Shown: positions 1-12,049, counted from the stretch's first letter. The stretch: 64,000 nucleotides of DNA from Elymus sibiricus (GCA_039707655.1 CM077664.1:24168781-24232780), one strand, 5' to 3'. Notes: generated by a model from the letters alone, not told the origin. Translations and numbers: made by a program.

Positions 1-40
1 GCGAAAGATAGACTAGTGAGACAATAGTACAAAATCTTAC

Positions 41-870
41 CATGCTATGCGCACGGATGTTACCATGGTTCAACACGTGGACTAGAGGCACGTATCCAGT
101 ATAATTGTTGCCAATTTGATAATTGATCTTAAAAGTCTCAACATCATTAATAAATGAGACAAGAGATTTTTTCTCCTCACAAGTTAGCTCTGAGCCGTAA
201 TTGTAGTACGTCTTGTCTACTGCCTTCCTTGTATTTCTTGGAGCAAAGAAATAAGCTGTTAATGAAAAATAAACAACTTTAGTATGGATGAATACCAACC
301 ATTTTTAAGTAAACAATATAAATTACTTTTTTTTGACAAATTAGTTTGATAAACTCACATAGAGGTAGAACTGGAATCATGTCCACATCCAGCCAAATTT
401 CGATATTATCTTCAGGATCATCTTCACCACCAATATCGAAGGTTATTTTCATATCCTCCTCAAATCCGTAGGCCTTGCATAGTGCTCTCCAATTTGAACA
501 ACCAAAATGGGATTCATTTACTCCATTGTAGAGCTTAACCTCAAAAGTGAAACCATGTTTCGTCTTGAGGTAAGCTTTCTTCGTCTCCGTACGCTCCCTA
601 TCTTCGAAACCGAGTTTGTCTAAGACATAAGGTCTTGCGTAGCAGGGGATGCACTAGTCGAATTGCAAAAAACGAAAATAACACATTAAAACAAAAACCA
701 CAAGTCATATGCTTAATTAAATACTTGCTGTCGTTACATGCCGTCTCGTATTCGAAGCACTCCTTCAGCGTGAGGGTGAAGCGCCTACCGTTTTCCAGGT
801 GAGGTCTATCGCACATACCCCCGTCGTCGGAGCAGTAATCACACTCGGGGATCCCATCGTCGTCTGACAT
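41..870 (-). CDS. B3-domain-like protein, three exons, partial
   Basis: Three exons can be joined on the minus strand with consensus splice sites and a consistent frame: 870-725, 633-359 and 255-41. The last exon ends at a GTAAGA donor, so the gene continues past the left edge. The model gives 212 residues without a stop. The N-terminus is acidic with a CDYC pair (IPECDYCSDDGG), followed by a region with the pattern of a plant B3 DNA-binding fold (FTFEVKLYNG, then CSNWRALCKAYGFEED, then ITFDI). B3 proteins are nuclear DNA-binding factors. The family assignment rests on this pattern only. The frame stays open upstream to another ATG at 972, so the start is uncertain. It may be cargo of the CACTA element that ends at 2858, because a C-rich leader-like region lies upstream on the same strand, but this is inference. 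Confidence 0.55.
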
Positions 871-1232
871 TTCCCGTGGAAGGCACGTCGGAGCAGTAGT
901 TACGATTGCAAGTACGTCAAAATTTGCAGACAACCGAAAGCTTGAAGCATTCACAAGGTTTGCAAAATGCATACTTTATGTGGCTAATATGTATTGCAAT
1001 ATATGTAAATTAACCTAGTGCTTGTCAGGATACATTTACGTATATTTTTGTCAAGTATCCAGTTTAAATATTGTACTTTATACCATAAGTCATGCCGAAA
1101 TTTCGGCATAACCTTCACTAAAAAGAGGACATATCGAGCGCCTGAAATTTGCCAGGACGGAAATGAATCAACATTCCGGCAAAACATAGGCCACTCGGAG
1201 GTGTTCCCTGCAAAATGATACTTCATTTCATC

Positions 1233-1448
1233 CACTAGCGGAGCTAGGCAATATCTTTTTTATGGGAGGGAGGGGGGCAAACATAAATATGGATGTTTGG
1301 GGGGCCAAAAGACTCTACTTTTCGTAATCTTTCTCCCCCAAAAAAATTTCCTTCACATATTATACCAAAGCTTTTTTTTGTGGCAAACATATTATACCAA
1401 AGCTGGGGGGCCATGGCACCTGCAGCTTACAACATAGCTCCGCCACTG
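1233..1448. mobile_element. hAT-type MITE with 8-bp TSD
   Basis: The element begins CACTAGCGGAGC and ends GCTCCGCCACTG, imperfect 12-bp terminal inverted repeats that start with CA and end with TG. It is flanked on both sides by the same 8 bp, ATTTCATC (1225-1232 and 1449-1456). An 8-bp target duplication is the hallmark of the hAT superfamily. The 216-bp interior has no coding potential and contains two copies of a CATATTATACCAAAGC motif. Confidence 0.85.
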
Positions 1449-1456
1449 ATTTCATC

Positions 1457-1880
1457 CATCGCTATTATTTATCTATGTAAAAACAAAATAAACTACACAA
1501 AACCTAACAAAAATTGGATCTATCCATTTTTGTAGCATTTTCATCCATCTAATAAAAAGCTAAACCTAGCTTTGAAAATGAATCAACGCTTCGCCAAAAT
1601 TTTAGCACTTATAGCATGTATACCTATAATTAACTGAAGGCATCTACTGCAGCATATTATTGAACTCGGTATGAACAGAAATAATGTAAAGAATAATAGA
1701 ATATGTATATGCGAGACTATATAATTGACCTCTAATATAAACAATTTGGGTTTCCTCGTTGATGGTTACGTATGTGGCTGCTGCAACTATAATTGTTTTG
1801 ATGTGTGCCTTCAAAACTATAGAACTAGAAACTACAACTATAATTGAACTCTAGTATGAATAAATTGAACTCATTAACGA
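1457..1880. other. Gene-free AT-rich stretch
   Basis: AT-rich sequence with no supported gene, terminal repeats or tandem array. I see only weak repetition of TATAATTGAACTC-like words (1730-1870). Confidence 0.5.
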
Positions 1881-1910
1881 TTATGAACACACAATAATAG
1901 AAATATATAC

Positions 1911-2493
1911 CCTAACCCTAACCCTAGTCGAACGTCCGTGTGCGTGTGCGTGGCTGCTGCCGCGGCTGTCCATGTGCGTGGCGACCACGGCCGCGGGTGG
2001 CGAGGAGGAAAGCCAGCCGGAGAGAGAGGCGGGGACGGCAGGGATGGCGATGTATTACTGAGTGGACGGCGATGGGGCGGATCGTCGGCGAGGGCGATGG
2101 AGGCAGCGGACGGCGACGGAGGCAGCGGACGGAGGGTGACGAAGGCAGCGGACGGCCGGCGACGGCGGCTGCGGACGCCGAGGCCGACGGCGAGGGTGAT
2201 GGAGGCAGCGGACGGCGACGCGCGGAGGCAGCGGACGGAGGGTGACGAAGGCAGCGGACGACGACGGCGGCAGCGGACGCCGAGGCCGACGGCGACGGCG
2301 GCAGCGTGGATGAGCCGACGGCGACGAGATGGGGGAGAGTGAGAGTGAGAGAGTGAAGTGGGGCAGGGGAGGGGGCGTGCGCGTGTGGATAGTCGATTGA
2401 GTTCGTCGTGTGCGATGGGCGCGCCAACCCGCCCGCCATTGCTACTTTGGGGTGGCGGGCGGCAAAGACGATTTGATTTGTGGACGACCACAC
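1911..2493 (-). repeat. GC-rich minisatellite-like region, possible CACTA leader
   Basis: Starts with two to three telomere-type CCCTAA units (1911-1928), then a GC-rich stretch with a degenerate unit GGAGGCAGCGGACGG reiterated between about 2095 and 2300. Read on the minus strand it is C/T-rich with CTCTCACTCTC tracts, like a 5' leader. Long open frames exist on both strands, but their composition is repetitive and I do not accept them as proteins. It lies just inside the CACTA terminus at 2858 and could be that element's promoter and leader. Confidence 0.45.
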
Positions 2494-2858
2494 AGCTAAC
2501 TTAGTTGTGGTGGTTGCTGGCAGATACCCGCCACAGATAATATCTGCATAATTTTTTTTTCGGTGCCGGTTGCAGGCACTAAACTGTGGCGAGCAGTATA
2601 GTGCGCCCGCCAGTGTTGCCTTCCAGAGCAGTGGCGATCAATTCTATACACCCGCCACTGACCACATTCATCACGTGGCCATGCTCAGCGATGCTTATTT
2701 GTGGCGGGCAATTTACGACACCCGCCACTACTACTCCAGTAGCTCTGGCGGTCGCGTTGTGTCACCCGCCACTGCTTGCTTTCAAAAATAGCTGTGGCTG
2801 GTGCCCCGCTGTGCCCGCCACTAATTGGGGTTTACCTATAAGCCCTTTTCCAGTAGTG
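2494..2858. mobile_element. CACTA terminus with GTGGCGGG subterminal repeats
   Basis: The sequence ends CCCTTTTCCAGTAGTG at 2858, the reverse complement of a CACTACTGGAAAAGGG terminus. Inside it are many copies of CACCCGCCAC or GTGGCGGGC in both orientations, typical of CACTA subterminal arrays. The other end must lie to the left, outside the window. The interior around 2665-2701 matches, in inverted orientation, the sequence near 63866-63900, so this end and the one starting at 63707 belong to one family. Confidence 0.8.
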
Positions 2859-4528
2859 ATAGTACATATGTTGTGTACCTGATTTTGGTTCCAGGCAGGT
2901 AGCGGAGCTGGTCGGCCACTCAACTTGGACGACCTGTGGGACTCGACTGGAGGACACGAGATGTGCATGACAGGTTTGAGGTGCTATTGTAATCCATGAT
3001 CAAGTCCAAGTAAAAGGACCGGCATGAGGAAGATAACATGGCAAAACACTGAAAGGTCAAAACTGTGAAGCGTTTGGAAATGGAGGTGACCTGCCGAAGG
3101 TAAAAAGGCAGCTGGCCGGTGAACGCTCAGACGCCTCGCTTGTTTTAATGCATACATCAGTTTGTTTCTACTCCTGCCAGGGATAAGTGGGATGTTGATC
3201 GAAGGCTGCATGTCTCACCACAACAGAGTAATACGGTCAGTTGGAAGGCTGCATGTCTCACCACAGAACGCATGAGGTGGGTGGAGAACTGCTGAGGTGG
3301 CAAGGCTGCTTAGGTGGATAGGTTGCATGTTAAGATAAATAGGATAGTGGGGATGAGTCTCTTAGGTATATAGGATTCAGGTGTCTGCGTGATGAGAAAT
3401 TTCTAAGAACAGTCCAGCCTCACGGTCATAGTGTATTGAATTATTTCACAAGACCACATTCTACTTTTCACGGTAAGAGGGAGCATGTTAAAATTTGCCA
3501 CGTTCTATGGACGTTGTGGAAACACGAAATAAATCTTGTTTTAAAGGTATTAGACCTAGTGATCCTACTAATGGCGCGATTTTCCTTCTCTGCCAATTTC
3601 TGAACACTTGGGCAAAACCTCAGAAAGGTGCTCTGCAGAAGCTTCTGTGACAGGGGGCTAGTGCGATGGTGAAAACGTCGAAGGAGATCTTCGGCCGGAA
3701 ACACGGCTGGAACCTTGTGACCAAGAGGCTGGCCATGTAGTTTTGTGCGTCGGTAGAGAACTCGAGCCTAGCCTGTAGTGCCCTAAATTCTGCTGCTGTT
3801 TCAAAGAAGGGTCACCCCCGGCCTCTGCATCAGACTGATGCATGCAGCCATATTATTAAGCAAAGCTGAATGTGCAAAGTTGAATGAACTTCTTCATGAT
3901 TTGATATATGCCCAGTCTGTGCAGCTTAGCTGAAAATTACAACTGTTCTTGTGCATTTTCCCCAGATGGTTATGACAGCTTTTGCATACATATATCACCA
4001 ATCGTTCATCTCGCCCCACAATTTCTCCGTCGACGCAATCTTGGATCAGATCCGTACCTACTGCACCTTGTTGGTTTTCTTTTGATCTTATTGTTGTCCT
4101 GTGTATCGCGCATGGTTCTCATCGACCCATGTCGTACCTTCTTTTGCCATCATCCAGATCTTAAGAAACCTGGCGTACGAGGAGTAGAGAAACTTGTATG
4201 AGCAACTCGGGGAGATGTTAGGCAACTTATGCAAAGCTGAGAAACTGTCTGCTTGCTTATGAAAAGCACACAATACAATACAGTAAGCTGGCTGTGTACT
4301 TATTTATTTATTTGAGCGTCTCCCTCGGTTCGCGGTCATGAATGTAGCTCTAGATTCACCGTGTACAGCATCGTCGTCATAGCTCCTCTGTACCCTTGTG
4401 ATGGGAGTGATGGTGTCCCTGTCGAAAACATTGTACAGAATGAATGTATAGACTGTGGTTGATTGTGCTAACTAATCTAATTAGGTGTTTGATTCCCCTG
4501 ATGTTGATTGATTTATTTATCCCCTTCA
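2859..4528 (+). other. Low-copy-looking stretch, possible exon remnants
   Basis: No complete gene is supported. At 2895-2973 a 79-bp segment is bounded by TTCCAG and GTTTGA and reads RPLNLDDLWDSTGGHEM in one frame. A second exon-like piece ending around 3728 reads KEIFGRKHGWNLVTKRLAM before a stop and is followed by AT-rich sequence that could be a 3' UTR. The two do not join in phase, and I do not recognise the protein. Two copies of AAGGCTGCATGTCTCACCAC occur at about 3203 and 3246. Confidence 0.25.
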
Positions 4529-7500
4529 CTAATCCATGCATGACAAATTGTCCGATGTTTGTGTTTCATTCTGTGTGAATATATCCCGCATCTCCACCAT
4601 CTTTAAAGAAGGAGATCAATATGAATATATTAGTTGTGTGTGTATATATTAGATCATCATAAAAAAATTGTGAATAGTGTTTACGTACCCAAAGATGTCT
4701 TGCATCTCCGCTCCTTTCTTCGGTCAGAAAGCGAATGTTCTCGCAAACGTAGTATGCTCATAAATTAGTCCCCTTTTCCTGCCTCATACACTTTACGAGA
4801 ATAAAATTCAATCAGATAATAATCAAGCATGATAATGATATTGAAACTAGAATTAAAGAGACGCGCGGACGTAGCTAGTACTACTTAATTACCTTGGACC
4901 GTCGCCATTTCAGCTGTGGTTTCCATTCACCGACAACCTCTTTGATGAACTTTTTCCAAACCCTGCCCGGCAAAGAAAATGAATAAAGGAGTTATTGATT
5001 ACTTGATATCAGGAAATGAACTAAAGAGGCCGACATAGTACGATAATGATTGAAATTACCCGTCGAGCATCAACTTCAGGCTAATGTATTCTTCAGGGTC
5101 TTTACCTAGTGAGTCCAGTACTTGAACAGTTCCCTCGTCAACTCTAATGATTAGCAGGATCCAGTGGAATCTGCGCACACGTTTGTATAAGCGTACATGC
5201 ATAACTCATCAAATACACTTAACATCGAGTAAGCAAAAATAGAATTTGTAGTACAAGACAGTAACACTCACCTGAAGTTGTAAGGAAAGAGTATTTCTGG
5301 TCTGGTATTTAGTTCCTTCAAAAACATTAGCAAGCTATTCTCTGTGTCTTGTTTGTGGTTATTTAACACATTTTCATTAACGGTATTTGGGTCAATGAAC
5401 CCAATGCCATAGACTTCATCTCTTTTCATTTCAAAAATCTTCATTCTGCATAATACCACACAAAAGAATATAGTGAGAATAATTACAGGCAATGAACGAG
5501 CTGAGCTAGAGACTTAAATTACAGAAAGAAATCACTTACAGACAATAGCAACTGACGAGAGATTTGTCGAGTGCATCTTGATTGAATAACTGAAAAATTT
5601 CTGGAAATTCAATCCACAAATCTTTTCCATGGAAATAATGCTCTGGCTTGACTTTCACCATGAGGCTCTCTCGCCCGGCCTTTATTTCTCTCAGGTACCA
5701 GTCATGCAATCTGCGCATTTGCGTTGATAGAAGCTTCTCCTCGTCAGGCCTGACCAGAGGGTTCCCGGGGACATATTTCCATGCTAGTTCCTTCGGATCC
5801 ATCGTGGGGACTTCCTCGATGCCTAGGAGTTGTTCAACAGTGATACCCATCTCTCTAGCCATCTCTCTATCAGCGTCGGTTACCGCCTTATCGGTACTCA
5901 CCTTGAGCGGGGGGATCGATTGCACTGCCTGTTCTCCGAGCTGGGGAACAGTTTTCCCGCTTTTATTACTACCTGTAAGGCTCGACTGCTGATTTTTTTG
6001 TTGATAATATGACTTGCTAATAGAGCGTTCATAGTCTGATCGCCTTTTCTCCACAGCCGGTTTAGCAAGATCCACAAAGTGTTGTACGACTTTCTCAGGT
6101 ATTTTCTCCTTCGGCGGCGGGGGCGGTTTCGGTGCAAAATGGGCCTTCACTTGGGCATCCACGACCCCTTTGTTTTCCTCCTCAGTCATCTCGTAAGCTA
6201 ACTTCTTTTTGGCAGGAGGCTCGGGTTTCTTCTTTGGTGCTCTCTTCCGCTTTGTAGTCGGCTGACGCGGCGGAGATCGATATCGCGTACTCGTGCTGGG
6301 CTCCGTCTCGAGGTGGGGTGGATTCGGCTGACGCGGCGGAGATCGATATGGCGGACTCGCGCTGCGCTCCGTCTCGAGGCGGGTTGGAGTCGGCTGACGC
6401 GACGGACTTGGAGGAGGAGTCGGTGGCCTTGGCACCGAGTTTGGAAACACGATGCATTCCTTTCTCCATACAATGAGACCACGTATGGCTTCTCCCAGTG
6501 TCTGCTCCCCTTGACCTCCTGGAAAGTCAAGCTCTAGTGAGTCATATCCCGACAGAACTTCATCCACCCCGACACGAGCATAGCCAGGTGGAATCGGATT
6601 GCCGTGGATGGTTGCTTCAGGTGCATTCGGTAAAGCAAAGCCGTCCGCCACCTTCATGGATATGTTCTTCATTTTCATGTGTAGCTCATAAGTTGTCGTC
6701 TCTTGGATATCATCCACGGGGTAGCGAGCCAGCAGTGCATCATCGGCTGGGACCCCCGTGGAACCCACGCTGCTTTTCGACATAGATGGGATGGTACTAT
6801 CCAATGCTGGATCTGGTTGCTCCTGTCGCTGAGACGCCCTTTGCTGGCTAATTGTGTCGATCTGCTCCTGCTGCCGCATGAAAGCGCGTTCCAACTCCGC
6901 GTTCTTTGATTCTACCTTTTGAAGCCGGTCTGCATCCTGCTTCTTCTGGTCTGCATCCTGCTTCTTCTTTCTCGCACGGCTTCTGTAAGTGTCGTTCCAC
7001 TCCGCAAACCCCTCAACCCACGGAACAACGCCTTTGCCTCGTGTTCGTCCCGGGTGTTCAGGATTCTTAAGGGCGCGTGTAAGCTCGTCGTTCTCTCTCT
7101 CGGGCTGGAACGCCCCCATTCGAGCCTCTTCTATTGCTTCAAGTAAAGCGTCCGAGGCTTCTTTAAGACTTGCCTGTTCAATAATCTCCCCTGTCTTTGG
7201 GTCCAACTTTTCCCCATGTGCATAAAACCAAGTCCTGCACCTGTCGGGCCAACCCACTGTTTGTGGAGTGACCCCTGCAGCAATCATCTTTTCCTCAGAT
7301 TCATCCCACTTAGGCAACCCAGTCTTGTAGCCACCTGGCCCCAGAACATGGTGAAACTTTTTTTTTCTCAGCATTTATCTTGTTTTTCCTCGACCGTTCC
7401 TTAGCTGCTTCCGATTCCTTGAACTCCACAAATAAGTCCCAGTGATCTTTTACATTCTCTAGTGGTCCAGTGAATTCTGGAGTCTTCTTTTCTGCGTTGA

Positions 7501-7978
7501 CGTAGTTGGCCCATAATCTTTTCTTCCAAGTCTGGAATTGTGTGGCCATCTTTTTAAGAGCACACTTCTTGACTTTCTCCCGTTGGAGATCTGTGAAACC
7601 CTCTGATAGGGTGAAATGTGACATGAGCGTATCCCAAAGCAGATTTTTTGCTCTTTCGTCGACAAAACTAACTCCTCGATCTTCCTTTGGCTTATTCCAT
7701 TCTTGAACGGTGATCGGGATTTGGTCCCTAACAATAACTCCGCATTGACGTATAAATTTGTCCGCATTCTTTTTAGGAGCAATCGGTTCGCCATCTTCTT
7801 TGATTTCATCGATGTTGTACTTTATGCCATCGGGCAACTTTTTGGCCGGGCCTCGTACTACCCTTTAGATGATTTGCTCGATCCGGAGGGCTAAAAGAAG
7901 AAAGATTCGTTAATATATATAAATACAAATCAATTAATACATGTAATGATCACCAGAGGCCTTATATATATATATATA

Positions 7979-10741
7979 GGGTGGGTCTATTCTACCAACC
8001 CCCTTAAGACCTTATTCTACCAATAAAAATGCTTATTCTGCCAACACCTCCGACTACACAGCCCACCGAACCAAGGAAAGAAAAAACTACTTCGCCCTCA
8101 CCTCCCCCTCCCCGCTGCCCCGATCCCACCACTTTCCCCATCGGCGCTGCCCTCCCCGAGCTCCCAGCGCGCCGCCGCGCCACAGCAGCTCACGGCCCGC
8201 CACCCCCTTCTCCCCCGCCACCTTCTTCCCGAGTCAACCCCACCTCTCTCCCACTTTCCTCTCCTCCACGCCCAACCCCCGGTCATCCCACCTTCTCCCG
8301 TGCCGTCCTCCCCAGCCCCGGTCACCTCCTTCCTGATCCCCGCCGGCCAGGCCACTCCACCGCCCCAGCGCCCGCCGAGCGTCGCCGTCATCTACCAGCC
8401 ATGGTGGCCTCCCCGCCCTGCCGGCGCATGGATCCAGCTACCCCCGCAAGCGGCGCCCCCCACAACCCCTAGATCCATGTCGCCGCGTCGCCCTGGAGCC
8501 TCGCCGCCCTGGAGTCCCGAGGAGAAGAGCAGGCGGCCTCCCATCACTCCTCTCCGCGCGAGGCCACCGGTGAACATCTGCACCAGATCCAACTCCTCCC
8601 CACAACCTCCTCTTCTGGACTTCCACGGCCGTTCCCTGCCACCACATCCTCTCTTCCACCTTTACTCCTACTCCGCTGGAAACACCGTCGGGAGGGCGCG
8701 CAAGGAGGTCCGTCGGCGGCGGGTGGCCACTACGGGTGCTTGACGGGCATCCTCCTCAGCCTACTGGCGCTGGCGGCGGGTGACCAGGAGCTCCCCGGCG
8801 AGCACCCGTTCCCCTACCAGTAGAAGGTGAGGAGCACACGCGGGTGCGGCGGCGGCAACTACTCCAGTGCAGGATATGGAGTGCATGTTGTTGCAGTTCG
8901 CTTTCCCCATTTTGAAAAATAAAACGTCCAGTTACATTCCTCATGCGTTTCAGATTGTGTTTTTGTGCAGTTGTCGCGCGACGCCGGTGCCTTGCAGTTC
9001 ACTGGCTCCGGGGCGAGCAGTGGAGAGAACGACGGGCATGCACTTCCCGGTCACGTGGGAGTTCGGTTTAGGCCGTGCGATGCTGCAGTGTGGATGCGCG
9101 TGGCATGCATTTTAATGGGTGTGGGCAGGAGGGTTCTCCACCTGGCCCATGCAGTTCGCCAGATGAAAAACAGGGCTTTGCAGTACATTGTTAGAATATG
9201 TGTGTGGTTCATTTTGTAAAATACCTACAGTTCGGTACTCTCGACCATTGTAGCACAGAACGCCACAACAGAAACAAATTTAGTTCGGGATTTTTCATGC
9301 TATATACTTCGAGAAAATATGATGTGGTCCATTTTGTCGTGGTTGGTGGTTCACTTTGTAAAAACAGAAAAGGGAATTCCCACAAATAGGTTCACTTCTA
9401 TTTCTAATGCACTTTGTTTTGTTTCTAGCAAAAAAAATAACGCGGTTCTCTTTCGAGAGTGTTACGGTTCACTTTTAGTAGTGTTGCGGTTCCGTTTTGA
9501 TAGCGTTGAGGTTCACTTGCCCTCATCTCTGTAGTCCACTCTTATTCATAAAAAAGTTAGAAAAAAGACAAAATAAATTATGCGGTTCGCTTGCCCGTCG
9601 GATGCAGTGCGGTTTTTCATCAGAAGCAGTACGGTCGGACGTCTGATGTTGTTCATCTCATAAGTGCAGAAAAATATTACGGAAACGACACAAAAAATTA
9701 ATGCGGTTCACTTCTCGATAGTGTTGCGGTTCACTTACGCCCGATGTGAAGCGCAACCCACTCACTCGCCTGAGAAAAATTACGTCTCAAAAAAAGAATC
9801 TTGCAGTTCGCTTTCCCGTCTGATGCAGTGCGGTTTTCCATCTGAAGCAGTGCGGTTTTTCTGTCTGATGCAGTTCCTTCGTCAATTTTGGGTCCACGAA
9901 AAACAGAGTGTTCGCATTTCGGTAAAATCAAAACTGCTCTTAAACCGTAAGGAATTAGAGAGAGTGTTCTACATGAAAAAGTTGCGTCTCGTCGATATCT
10001 TTCGAACGGCGTATCATTTGCATCAATCCGACGAGCGGTTTGGAAGAAATCACGAAAAAACGGCCGCTGTGACCCGTCGGCTGCCGCACCATTTTCAAAA
10101 TTAGTTTAAAACCGTAAGGAATCTCAAAAAAATTTCTACATATGAAAGTTGCGCCTCGTCCGTAGCTTTCCAACGGCGTATCACACGCCTCATTTCGACA
10201 AACGGTTAAAAAACTGGAGCGAAAACAGTACCGAAAACTTGCAAAAATTTGAAAAAACAGAATTCCGCAATTTAGTAAATTGGAAACTGATCTTAAACTG
10301 TAAGGAATTAGAGAAAGTAATATATATCAAAAAGTTGCGCCTCGACGATATCTTTCCAACGTCGTATCATTTGCTTCATTCCGACAAGCGGTTTGCGAAA
10401 AAACGCGAAAATACGCTCGCTGCCGCTCGTCGGGCGCCCACCTTTTATGAAACTGCTCTTAAACCGCGAGCAATCTCGAAAAACTTTCAACATGGCGAAG
10501 TTGCGCCTAATCCATAGCTTTCCAACGGTATATTACACGCCTCGTTCCGACAAACGGTTTAAAAACTGGCTTGAAAACAGTACTGAAAAACATCGCGTAC
10601 AGTTTTTTCGACGAGAAGTTCACTAGTCTCTGAATTGCAGTGCGCTTGCTTCAGAAAGTGCAGTGCCCTCGCATTGAGCGTGCAGTTCGGAAGTGTGGGC
10701 AGAATAACTATTCTGCCAATATTGGCAGAATAGACCGGCTG
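7979..10741. mobile_element. TIR element inserted in intron 1 of gene A
   Basis: The paralogous intron in element B shows the empty site. Here the intron is interrupted between TATATATA tracts by a 2.76-kb insertion. The ends are GGGTGGGTCTATTCTACC and, reversed, CAGCCGGTCTATTCTGCC, with extra TTATTCTRCCAA copies just inside. The TSD lies in a TA repeat, so 8 or 9 bp cannot be decided; a Mutator-like origin is possible. The interior has three zones: a C-rich, proline-coding-like zone (8040-8760), a zone with about 15 degenerate copies of TGCGGTTCACTT (8880-9900), and a tandem zone (9930-10620). I see no transposase, so it is non-autonomous. Confidence 0.65.
9930..10620. repeat. Four ~170-bp tandem units inside the TIR element
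   Basis: The key words TTAAACCGTAAGGAAT, AAAGTTGCGCCTCG and a TTTCCAACGGCGTATCA-type phrase recur four times. CCGTAAGGAAT or its variants occur at about 9945, 10112, 10299 and 10464, so the spacing is 165-187 bp. Units differ at many positions, so the array is old. A single diverged copy of the same phrase occurs far away at 41770-41880. Confidence 0.7.
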
Positions 10742-11150
10742 TATATATACCTCGCCGGACTTTGTTAATTGAAGAACATTTCCTTCGCCATCATTGTTTG
10801 TGTGTCCTTCGTCTATTGGTTCTTCCTCAATTCCCTCACCGGACTCGTTCAGATATTGTGAGCCGTCATCTGGTTCAATTTCTGGGTTTTGGGAGCGTAT
10901 CATGTCGAACATGATATCCTCTTGATCATGGTCGTCTCTGCCGCTATAGTCCATAGCTTAACTAATCCAGAAGAAAGATAAAATAATTTAGTATTCAAAT
11001 TAGAATGCATTCAATAAGCAAAAACTGAATCATAGTAGTCAGCCGCCGAACAGGTTCGATCTGAGGGGCGAGGGATGGCGAGGAGGATTATTTTTTTAGC
11101 AAGATCATCATATAACATTAATACATCTCGAATATTATCATATAACATCA

Positions 11151-11594
11151 CTAATACAGCTCGAATATTATCGAATAATCCAGTTGACTCGCGGTTCCTG
11201 AGGCGCGGGCGGTGGACACCCAAAGAGAAGGAACCATCACAGGATCATAGCTCGGGTGAGATCCCTGAAAAACCTGCCAGGTATTGGAGAACCTGACGTC
11301 CAACGCAACCATGTAGCGATGGACGTGCTCGTCCTCCTCCCTGACACGGCGACGTACCACCTCCTCGGGGGTCGGCTGCCTCCGCACCGATAGTGGCCCA
11401 CGCGACCGCCACCAAAGAAGCTCCGAGTCGACGATGGGAGCCCGATTCCTCACCAAGCTGCGCGCCCCGAAAGGTAGCACCTCCCAGTGCCAGCCCGGCA
11501 GAGCCCAGTCCCGGACATGGCGCCTCTCAAGCAGGTTGTCGCCGCCGAGTCGACGACGAGAATGTGGGCCGGGCATCGTCGACGTCGGGAACAA
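11151..11594 (-). CDS. Hypothetical CACTA-associated protein, open frame
   Basis: An open 147-codon frame on the minus strand. The composition is rich in Arg, Trp and Pro, with words such as LLERRHVRDWALPGWHWEV and HRYMVALDVRFSNTWQV. I know this kind of sequence only as an uncharacterised protein common in Triticeae repeats, and I give no function. It lies between the C-rich leader of promoter module 1 and the first exon of accessory gene A, on the same strand. It could be a 5' exon of that gene, an independent gene, or a captured fragment. A truncated second copy of its start lies at 13781-13966. Confidence 0.4.
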   Translation of the reverse strand: MFPTSTMPGPHSRRRLGGDNLLERRHVRDWALPGWHWEVLPFGARSLVRNRAPIVDSELLWWRSRGPLSVRRQPTPEEVVRRRVREEDEHVHRYMVALDVRFSNTWQVFQGSHPSYDPVMVPSLWVSTARASGTASQLDYSIIFELY

Positions 11595-12049
11595 ATTCTT
11601 ATGAAAACAAATTCCTATGCAATAATTATCATTTTATTATGCTACTCATATTTAATAAACTTTTACAACAATAGTAGATGAGCAAATTTGAACAACATTT
11701 TATATCATTGATCCAACCATTCTTTTTATAGAGAACCCACACTTGAACAACATTTCTATTCATCCATTTAACATCCATCTATCTAACATTTCTACTCATC
11801 CATCATTCTAACATACATCAATATAACATCTATCCATCTACATATCCATCTAACGTTCATCTACACACAAAAATACATAATAAATCCATCTAATTAATAT
11901 TCATCTGCACACAAAAATTACATACTCCCAAAATCTCATGTCTCATCCACAATGTCGTTATCAAAATTAACCATCTGCTCACACTAATAATTAACATTAA
12001 CATGACTTGAAAAATACAAGGACATTTTCAATCTCATCAATCATTGGTT

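Larger units (their letters stand above)
4529..10954 (-). pseudogene. CACTA accessory gene A: transposase_24 / Ulp1-like protease, disrupted
   Basis: Exons on the minus strand: 10954-10751, 7890-5540, 5445-5272, 5170-5060, 4962-4893, 4778-4689 and an uncertain last one ending near 4529. Order in the product: acidic N-terminus; a plant En/Spm transposase_24-like region with NPEHPGRTRGKG; a proline-rich linker; a module I believe is DUF8039; then a C48 (Ulp1/SUMO-protease-like) fold with FHWILLIIRV (His), QVLDSLGKD (Asp) and YYVCEN (Cys). Ulp1-type enzymes cleave ubiquitin-like proteins; the role in CACTA elements is unknown. Breaks: a stop or frameshift at about 7870; nine A instead of eight at 7358-7366, shifting the frame; and TGA at 4760-4758 where the paralog has a Cys codon. 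Intron 1 holds a 2.8-kb insertion. The paralog is at 48087-52261. Confidence 0.75.

Noticed and set aside
1911..1930. Interstitial telomere repeat
   Set aside because: Only two to three CCCTAA units; too short to claim a telomere-derived tract.
8029..8743. Long proline-rich frames in the insert at 7979-10741
   Set aside because: C-rich composition gives open frames in several phases on both strands; no conserved words, splice pattern or start context supports a protein.
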